Assembly (NCBI RefSeq): GCF_915403165.1
Contig: NZ_OU659204.1
Coordinates: forward strand, 2,542,001 to 2,606,000
Length of the DNA stretch: 64,000 nucleotides
Source of the DNA: Providencia alcalifaciens
GTDB lineage: Bacteria; Pseudomonadota; Gammaproteobacteria; Enterobacterales; Enterobacteriaceae
Reading direction: 5' to 3'
This document shows positions 58,884 through 64,000 of the stretch, piece after piece. The notes under the pieces were generated by a model. The model did not search any database. It was not told where the DNA came from and worked only from the letters and a program-made list of their open reading frames with translations. The stretch's first letter is position 1. Each line of letters starts with the position of its first letter. The position numbers and the translations under genes are program-made.

Positions 58884-58989
58884 AATGAAATAGTGAAAAA
58901 CTAGGAATTATTCTTAGCCTCCTAATACCTTATCTCATCCTTTTATTTAAAAACTTCATTACATTCTGCCAAACGGGAGAAACACAATT

Positions 58990-60315
58990 ATGACGGGTAC
59001 ACGCAAACTGGATCTGGATAGCAATTACCGTTTCTGGCGTCGCCGCCTGATGTTTTCCATGATCATCGGTTATGCCGCTTTTTACCTTACCCGTAAAAGC
59101 TTTAATTTTGTGATGCCCGTTATGCAGGCAGAACTGTTTTTAGACAAAAGTGATATTGGTTGGATCGCCTCAGCATTTTACCTTGCGTATGGTCTATCCA
59201 AGTTTATATCCGGTATTTTCCATGACATTACAGGCTACCGTTGGTTTATGGGTGTTGGCCTCGTGATGACAGGGATCCTCAATATCATTTTTGCCTACTG
59301 TTTATCGTTCCCTGCGCTGTTAGTCGTTTGGACGTTAAACGGATTTTTCCAAGGTTGGGGATGGCCACCCTGTGCACGTATTCTCACTCATTGGTACTCA
59401 CGTAACGAGCGGGGATTTTGGTGGGGACTGTGGAATATTTCCATCAACCTTGGGGGAATGGCGCTACCACTGTTAACAGCCTTGTTAGCCACCCACTACA
59501 GTTGGCAAATGGCGCTGATCGTTCCGGGAATTATTGGGGTTATTTTAGGATTATGGCTATGCCGCCAACTCCGAGGTACGCCCAAAGAAGAACATTTACC
59601 CACCGTGGGCCAGTGGCGACATGATGCATTAGAGTTACGCCAAGAGCAGCTTTCCCCCCCACAATCCATGTGGGTGATTTTAAAGCAAACCATTGTGTTT
59701 AACCCAATGATTTGGCTGCTCGGTTTCACCTACATTTTGGTCTATCTCATCCGTATTGGGATAAACGATTGGGGGAATTTATGGCTAACCGAAACACACG
59801 GAAGCAATTTATTAAGCGCCAATGCCACGTTAGCTCTGTTTGAATTAGGTGGTTTATTAGGCGCATTGTGCGCAGGTTGGGGTTCCGACCTCCTGTTTAG
59901 AGGGCAACGCGCACCGATGATTTTGCTGTTTTCCTTAGGTCTATTCGTTTCTGTGAATGCCTTATGGTTAATACCAATTCATCACTACGGACTATTGGCC
60001 GCATGCTTCTTAGCCAACGGTTTCTTTGTATTTGGACCACAGATGTTAGTCGGTCTAGCTGCTACAGAATATTGTCATAAAAAGGCAGCTGGAACGGTAA
60101 CGGGTTATCTTGGATTGTATGCTTATCTTGGGGCTGCAATCGCAGGATGGCCGCTCTCTCAAGTGATTGCCAATTATGGTTGGTCAGGGATGTTTACCTT
60201 ACTCGCCAGCGCAGCCGCTTTGATGGGGCTACTACTGATGCCTCTTTTGATTGCCAATGTCAGCAAAAGAGAGCATTTAGTCGGTGCAGTTTCACCGACA
60301 CATAATAATAGTTAA
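58990..60315 (+). CDS. uhpC: UhpC-like sugar-phosphate sensor (MFS family)
   Basis: Transport-related receptor; E. coli UhpC binds external glucose-6-phosphate and signals to UhpB. The 441-residue product has about 12 membrane segments, the organophosphate-transporter block RRLMFSMIIGYAAFYLTRKS, FFQGWGWPPCARILTHWYSR and NERGFWWGLWNISINLGGM. It could in principle also transport; its place right after uhpA-uhpB and the lack of a second MFS gene favour the sensor role. GGGAG stands before the ATG. It ends 27 bases before afuA. Confidence 0.89.
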   Translation: MTGTRKLDLDSNYRFWRRRLMFSMIIGYAAFYLTRKSFNFVMPVMQAELFLDKSDIGWIASAFYLAYGLSKFISGIFHDITGYRWFMGVGLVMTGILNIIFAYCLSFPALLVVWTLNGFFQGWGWPPCARILTHWYSRNERGFWWGLWNISINLGGMALPLLTALLATHYSWQMALIVPGIIGVILGLWLCRQLRGTPKEEHLPTVGQWRHDALELRQEQLSPPQSMWVILKQTIVFNPMIWLLGFTYILVYLIRIGINDWGNLWLTETHGSNLLSANATLALFELGGLLGALCAGWGSDLLFRGQRAPMILLFSLGLFVSVNALWLIPIHHYGLLAACFLANGFFVFGPQMLVGLAATEYCHKKAAGTVTGYLGLYAYLGAAIAGWPLSQVIANYGWSGMFTLLASAAALMGLLLMPLLIANVSKREHLVGAVSPTHNNS

Positions 60316-60342
60316 TCCGAAAACGTGAATAAAGGACTGACA

Positions 60343-61374
60343 ATGAAACTTAAGACTCTCTCTACACTTGTTGCAGCAGGTTTATCCCTTGCCGCTATTA
60401 CGACCACTGCAAACGCAGCGGGCCGTTTAGTGGTTTACTGTAGTGCGACCAACGCGATGTGCGAAGCGGAAACGCAAGCATTCGCCAAAAAATACGACGT
60501 TAAAACGACGTTCGTTCGCAACGGTTCAGGCAGTACTTTAGCTAAAATCGAAGCTGAAAAACGTAACCCACAAGCAGACGTATGGTATGGCGGAACTTTA
60601 GATCCACATTCACAAGCAGGTGAAATGGATCTGTTAGAGCCGTACAAATCTCCTAACCTGTCTCAAATCATGACGCAATTCCAAGATCCTGCTAAACGCA
60701 AAGGCAACTACTCTTCTGCGGTTTATATCGGTATCTTAGGTTTTGGTGTGAATAAAGATCGCTTAAAAGAGAAAGGTTTACCAATTCCTACTTGCTGGAA
60801 AGATCTGACTAAGCCTGAATATAAAGGCGAAATTCAAATCGCGGATCCACAAAGTTCAGGTACGGCTTACACTGCATTAGCAACCTTTGACCAACTTTGG
60901 GGTAACGAGCAAGCCTTTGATTACCTGAAAAAACTGAACTCTAACATCTCCCAATACACCAAATCTGGTATTGCCCCAGCACGTAACGCGGCTCGTGGCG
61001 AATCTGCTATCGGTATCGGCTTCCTGCATGACTACTCTCTAGAAGTTGAAAATGGTGCGCCATTAGAGTTAATCGCGCCATGTGAAGGGACTGGCTATGA
61101 AATCGGCGGGATCAGTATTCTGAAAAACGCACGTAACATGGACAACGCAAAACTGTTCGTGGATTTCGTTCTGTCTAAAGAAGCCCAAGAACTAAGCTGG
61201 AAACAAGGTCAGTCTTACCAAATTCTGACCAACACCACCGCAGAGTCTTCTCCACTGTCTCTGAAACTCAAAGACTTAAACTTAATCAACTACGATATGG
61301 ATAAATACGGCGATGCTGAAGTCCGTAAGAATCTGATCAACAAGTGGGTTACTGAAGTTAAAATGAGTAAATAA
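60343..61374 (+). CDS. afuA: AfuA-type periplasmic sugar-phosphate binding protein
   Basis: Binding protein of a class long annotated as Fe(3+)-binding. AfuA of Actinobacillus and Citrobacter was shown to bind hexose and heptose phosphates instead. The 343-residue product starts MKLKTLSTLV at 60343, after AAAGGACTGAC; six codons upstream are open but unlikely. The signal peptide ends near ANA-AGRLVVYC. H229 and D230 (GFLHDYSLEV) and E253 (CEGTGYEIGG) match, after removing 24 residues, the H205, D206 and E229 contacts I recall. The paired tyrosines of iron-binding FbpA are not evident. The 27-base spacing from uhpC suggests cotranscription. Confidence 0.88.
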   Translation: MKLKTLSTLVAAGLSLAAITTTANAAGRLVVYCSATNAMCEAETQAFAKKYDVKTTFVRNGSGSTLAKIEAEKRNPQADVWYGGTLDPHSQAGEMDLLEPYKSPNLSQIMTQFQDPAKRKGNYSSAVYIGILGFGVNKDRLKEKGLPIPTCWKDLTKPEYKGEIQIADPQSSGTAYTALATFDQLWGNEQAFDYLKKLNSNISQYTKSGIAPARNAARGESAIGIGFLHDYSLEVENGAPLELIAPCEGTGYEIGGISILKNARNMDNAKLFVDFVLSKEAQELSWKQGQSYQILTNTTAESSPLSLKLKDLNLINYDMDKYGDAEVRKNLINKWVTEVKMSK

Positions 61375-61381
61375 GATGTTG

Positions 61382-61402
61382 GTGCGGCGTCCGTCGCCGC
61401 AC
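61382..61402 (+). other. GC-rich stem-loop after afuA
   Basis: GTGCGGCG-TCCGT-CGCCGCAC, perfect 8-base arms, eight bases after the afuA stop and followed by TTTACC. Likely shields the afuA 3' end or partly terminates, giving more binding protein than permease. Confidence 0.65.
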
Positions 61403-61416
61403 TTTACCTGATTGAC

Positions 61417-61431
61417 TCGCGAGCTTCGCGA
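61417..61431. repeat. Small palindrome TCGCGA-GCT-TCGCGA
   Basis: Two TCGCGA units, each self-complementary, around GCT. GC-rich in an AT-rich spacer; may be a dispersed mini-repeat. Confidence 0.5.
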
Positions 61432-61480
61432 TTTAGTGTATTAGCTACTTACTATAAAAAATGATGCTAAATAAAAGAGT

Positions 61481-61497
61481 GTCTGCGCTACGCAGAC
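61481..61497. repeat. Small stem-loop GTCTGCG-CTA-CGCAGAC
   Basis: Perfect 7-base arms with a three-base loop, third hairpin of the afuA-afuB spacer. No T-run follows. The remaining AT-rich 125 bases before afuB could hold a second promoter, which I cannot place. Confidence 0.5.
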
Positions 61498-61622
61498 GGC
61501 TCCAGTTTGGCTCACTCATTAGAACGATAATATTAATTAGGTTTAAAATTATTTTCGTTATAAATCATGATATTAATTTAATGGTTAATTAACTCAATAA
61601 TAATAAACTTAGGGGAAAAACA

Positions 61623-63701
61623 ATGCCTCAGACCTTAACCCTAACAGCCTCGAAGAAAAAGGACAGTATCTTCCTTTGGATTCTGATAGCTTGGCTGGGC
61701 TTCGCTCTGCTACCCTCATGGAGCCTCGACTACGGCTTATTCGACTCAACTCAAGATGAGATCTTAGCTGCGTATGGCTGGAGCAGTGTCAATATTAGTT
61801 GGCTATGGTATTTATTGCCTTCTATTTTACTGTTAAGACCTATCACGCCAGCCGATCGTAATCAAAAATCCCGTCACTATCTTGATATCGCTGTTGCCGC
61901 TATCACGGCAGTGCTCGTGATTATTACTGCTTATCTAGAGGGTAAAGGATTAGGCTATTCCGCCATTACCTTATTTATCGCCCTTGGTATGATAATGACC
62001 CACGCCCTGACACGTCTAGAGTGGCTGGGTGGCGACCAATTTGTTATTGGCTCCCTTATCACCGTCGTCGCACTGATTGCGCTATTTATCGTCTTTCCCA
62101 GTGTGGCAATTTTTATTCCGATGTTTACTGATGGGAACGGAGATTTTGCACCATTTGCATTTGTGGCTATTTTAACCCAGTCACATATTGTTCAGGTGAT
62201 TATCAACTCCATATTCCTCTCATTAGCAGTGGGTGTTGGCTGTACCTTCTTTGGTTTAATCCTCGCAATTTACACCACCCGAATTGCTAAGCGCTCTGCG
62301 ATTATTGGTCGCGTATTCTCAATTTTACCCATTGTGACCCCGCCGTTTGTTGTCGGTTTAGGTGTCACCTTAATGATGGGTCGCTCAGGCTATATTACTG
62401 AATTTTTAGCCACCTATATGGGCCTAGAAAATACCAACTGGCTATACGGCTTTACCGGTATTTGGTTAGCACAGGTTCTCGCCTTCACCCCAATGTCCTT
62501 TATGATCCTCGATGGCGCGATTAAAACCATCCATCCATCACTAGAAGAAGCGTCATATACCTTACGCGCTAACCGCTACCAGACGTTCTTCAACGTGTTT
62601 ATGCCACTGTTGAAACCTGCACTGGCTAACGCCTTCTTAATCGTGATTGTGCAATCCCTTGCCGACTTCAGTAACCCGTTAGTATTAGGGGGTAACTTCG
62701 ACGTTCTGGCGACACAAATCTATTTCTATATCACAGGTTCCCAGCTTGATTACCAAGCGGCCAGTACGTTAGGTGCTTCCTTACTTGTCTTCTCATTGCT
62801 GGTTTTCTGTGTGCAATACATGTGGATTGGTAAACGCTCTTACGTCACCGTTTCCGGTAAATCTTACCGTGGCGATGTTCAACCGCTGCCAGTTTCCCTT
62901 GTTGCAACGGTAACAACAATTCTCGGTATTTGGGTCGCGTTTAACGTCTTACTGTACGGCAGCATCTTCTACGGAAGCTTCACTGTGAACTGGGGTGTGG
63001 ATTACACATTAACCCTCGACAATTTCATCAAATTATTTGGCCAAGGTTTTGATGATGGTGCATGGCCGTCGCTGTTAGACACCTTGTTATATGCGGGTAT
63101 CGCTGCGCCAATCACCGCGATTTTAGGTTTGCTTATCGCGTATATTGTGGTTCGCCAAGATTTCCGTGGTAAGAAAACCATCGAATTTACCACCATGTTG
63201 TGCTTTGCCGTACCAGGCACCGTGGCTGGGGTTTCTTACATCCTCGCCTTTAACGACACACCGTTCTATTTAACAGGGACGGCGGCGATTGTAATTATCT
63301 CCATGACCATGCGTAACGTACCGGTAGGTATTCGTGCGGGTATCGCGGGATTAGGCCAAATTGATAAGTCGTTAGATGAGGCCTCCCTCAGCTTGCGTGC
63401 AGGTTCAATGCGGACAATTTTCCACATCCTGCTGCCATTATTACGTCCAGCGATTTTATCGGCGCTGATCTACAGTTTTGTCCGTGCTATCACCACCGTA
63501 AGCGCCATTGTGTTCTTGGTAACGCCAGACACCCGTGTTGCGACAGCGTATATCTTGAACCGCGTTGAAGATGGTGAATACGGTGTGGCGATTGCTTACG
63601 GTTCTATTCTGATCGTGGTCATGCTCGCGATTATCTTCTTATTTGACTATTTAATTGGCGAAGCCCGTGTTTCACGTTCCAAAGCCAAAAATGCACAGTA
63701 A
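61623..63701 (+). CDS. afuB: AfuB-type fused ABC permease
   Basis: Both channel halves of the importer in one chain. The 692-residue product has extra membrane segments at the N-terminus (about 15-165) and two permease domains, each with an EAA loop. The first is at about 306 ([20 protein letters not shown]), the second at about 584 ([20 protein letters not shown]). FbpB/AfuB permeases share this duplicated layout. It starts after AGGGGAAAAACA and ends 17 bases before afuC. The 248-base spacer after afuA is unusually long for an operon and holds three hairpins. Confidence 0.9.
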   Translation: MPQTLTLTASKKKDSIFLWILIAWLGFALLPSWSLDYGLFDSTQDEILAAYGWSSVNISWLWYLLPSILLLRPITPADRNQKSRHYLDIAVAAITAVLVIITAYLEGKGLGYSAITLFIALGMIMTHALTRLEWLGGDQFVIGSLITVVALIALFIVFPSVAIFIPMFTDGNGDFAPFAFVAILTQSHIVQVIINSIFLSLAVGVGCTFFGLILAIYTTRIAKRSAIIGRVFSILPIVTPPFVVGLGVTLMMGRSGYITEFLATYMGLENTNWLYGFTGIWLAQVLAFTPMSFMILDGAIKTIHPSLEEASYTLRANRYQTFFNVFMPLLKPALANAFLIVIVQSLADFSNPLVLGGNFDVLATQIYFYITGSQLDYQAASTLGASLLVFSLLVFCVQYMWIGKRSYVTVSGKSYRGDVQPLPVSLVATVTTILGIWVAFNVLLYGSIFYGSFTVNWGVDYTLTLDNFIKLFGQGFDDGAWPSLLDTLLYAGIAAPITAILGLLIAYIVVRQDFRGKKTIEFTTMLCFAVPGTVAGVSYILAFNDTPFYLTGTAAIVIISMTMRNVPVGIRAGIAGLGQIDKSLDEASLSLRAGSMRTIFHILLPLLRPAILSALIYSFVRAITTVSAIVFLVTPDTRVATAYILNRVEDGEYGVAIAYGSILIVVMLAIIFLFDYLIGEARVSRSKAKNAQ

Positions 63702-63718
63702 TCATGGAGTCACTGACA

Positions 63719-64000
63719 TGACACAGAAAAGTTTCGTTGAATTAAAAAATATAACTAAGCGCTTTGGCGACAATACGGTCATTGACGATTTAAGCCTTTC
63801 CATCCCACAAGGGAGCATGGTCACCCTATTAGGACCATCTGGTTGTGGTAAAACCACCGTACTGCGCTTAGTCGCAGGTTTAGAGAAGCCAACTGAAGGG
63901 CGCATGTTTATCGATGGCGAAGATGTCACCGACCGCTCTATTCAACAGCGCGATATTTGTATGGTATTCCAATCCTATGCCCTCTTCCCGCATATGTCGT
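63719..64000 (+). CDS. afuC: AfuC-type ABC transporter ATPase (3' part beyond window)
   Basis: ATPase that powers the AfuAB importer. The 94 visible codons show [20 protein letters not shown], Walker A at residues 39-47 (GPSGCGKTT), [20 protein letters not shown] and the Q-loop [13 protein letters not shown]. Signature and Walker B lie outside the window. GGAG precedes the ATG by ten bases. The gene follows afuB closely, so AfuABC is complete in order. Confidence 0.9.

Overview
The window is a continuous stretch of chromosome from an AT-rich enteric gammaproteobacterium. Gene content, order and protein sequences follow the Escherichia coli cys-pts / hisS-der / isc / glyA-hmp / glnB-glrK neighbourhoods. 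Several features point to the Morganellaceae, most likely Providencia or a close relative: low G+C, a glutamine-dependent NadE between glrR and glnB, and an M4 metalloprotease next to hemF. The genus is an inference. I see no phage, insertion sequence, CRISPR array, tRNA or rRNA gene.

Layout. 1-2509: ligA (cut by the window start) and zipA. 2729-12631: sulfur assimilation (cysZ, cysK, then cysM and the sulfate/thiosulfate ABC genes cysP-cysT-cysW-cysA on the minus strand) around the PTS operon ptsH-ptsI-crr. 12857-17448: yfeX, yfeY, ypeA, hemF and a protealysin-type protease. 17608-27806: rluF, der, bamB, yfgM, hisS, ispG, rodZ, rlmN, ndk, all on the minus strand. 28094-37669: pbpC with the periplasmic-defence alpha-2-macroglobulin yfhM, a C-terminal-half-only SseB, and pepB. 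37913-44628: the complete isc operon (iscR-S-U-A-hscB-hscA-fdx-iscX) with two abutting IscR operators at its promoter, preceded by trmJ. 44753-49723: suhB, an hcaT-like permease, and divergent glyA and hmp with a PurR operator and an NsrR-like operator between them. 49910-55537: glrK-qseG-glrR-nadE-glnB.

Upstream of glrK lies a 1.1-kb gap without a coding gene. It holds a GlmY/GlmZ-type small RNA on the minus strand, a near-consensus sigma-54 promoter at its 5' end, and three perfect TGTC-N10-GACA repeats of the kind bound by GlrR. This is the whole GlrK/GlrR-to-GlmY amino-sugar control unit. Where E. coli carries purL beyond glmY, this genome carries another locus.

That locus (56667 to the window end) is the most distinctive part. 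A UhpA-UhpB-UhpC-like sugar-phosphate sensing cascade is followed, only 27 bases later, by an ABC transporter (afuA-afuB-afuC). Its binding protein keeps the residues I recall as contacting hexose phosphates in AfuA. The UhpT antiporter that E. coli UhpABC controls is absent here. The arrangement suggests an ATP-driven sugar-phosphate uptake system under hexose-phosphate sensing. Fine structure in this block includes a triplicated ribosome-binding-site repeat before uhpB and three GC-rich hairpins between afuA and afuB.
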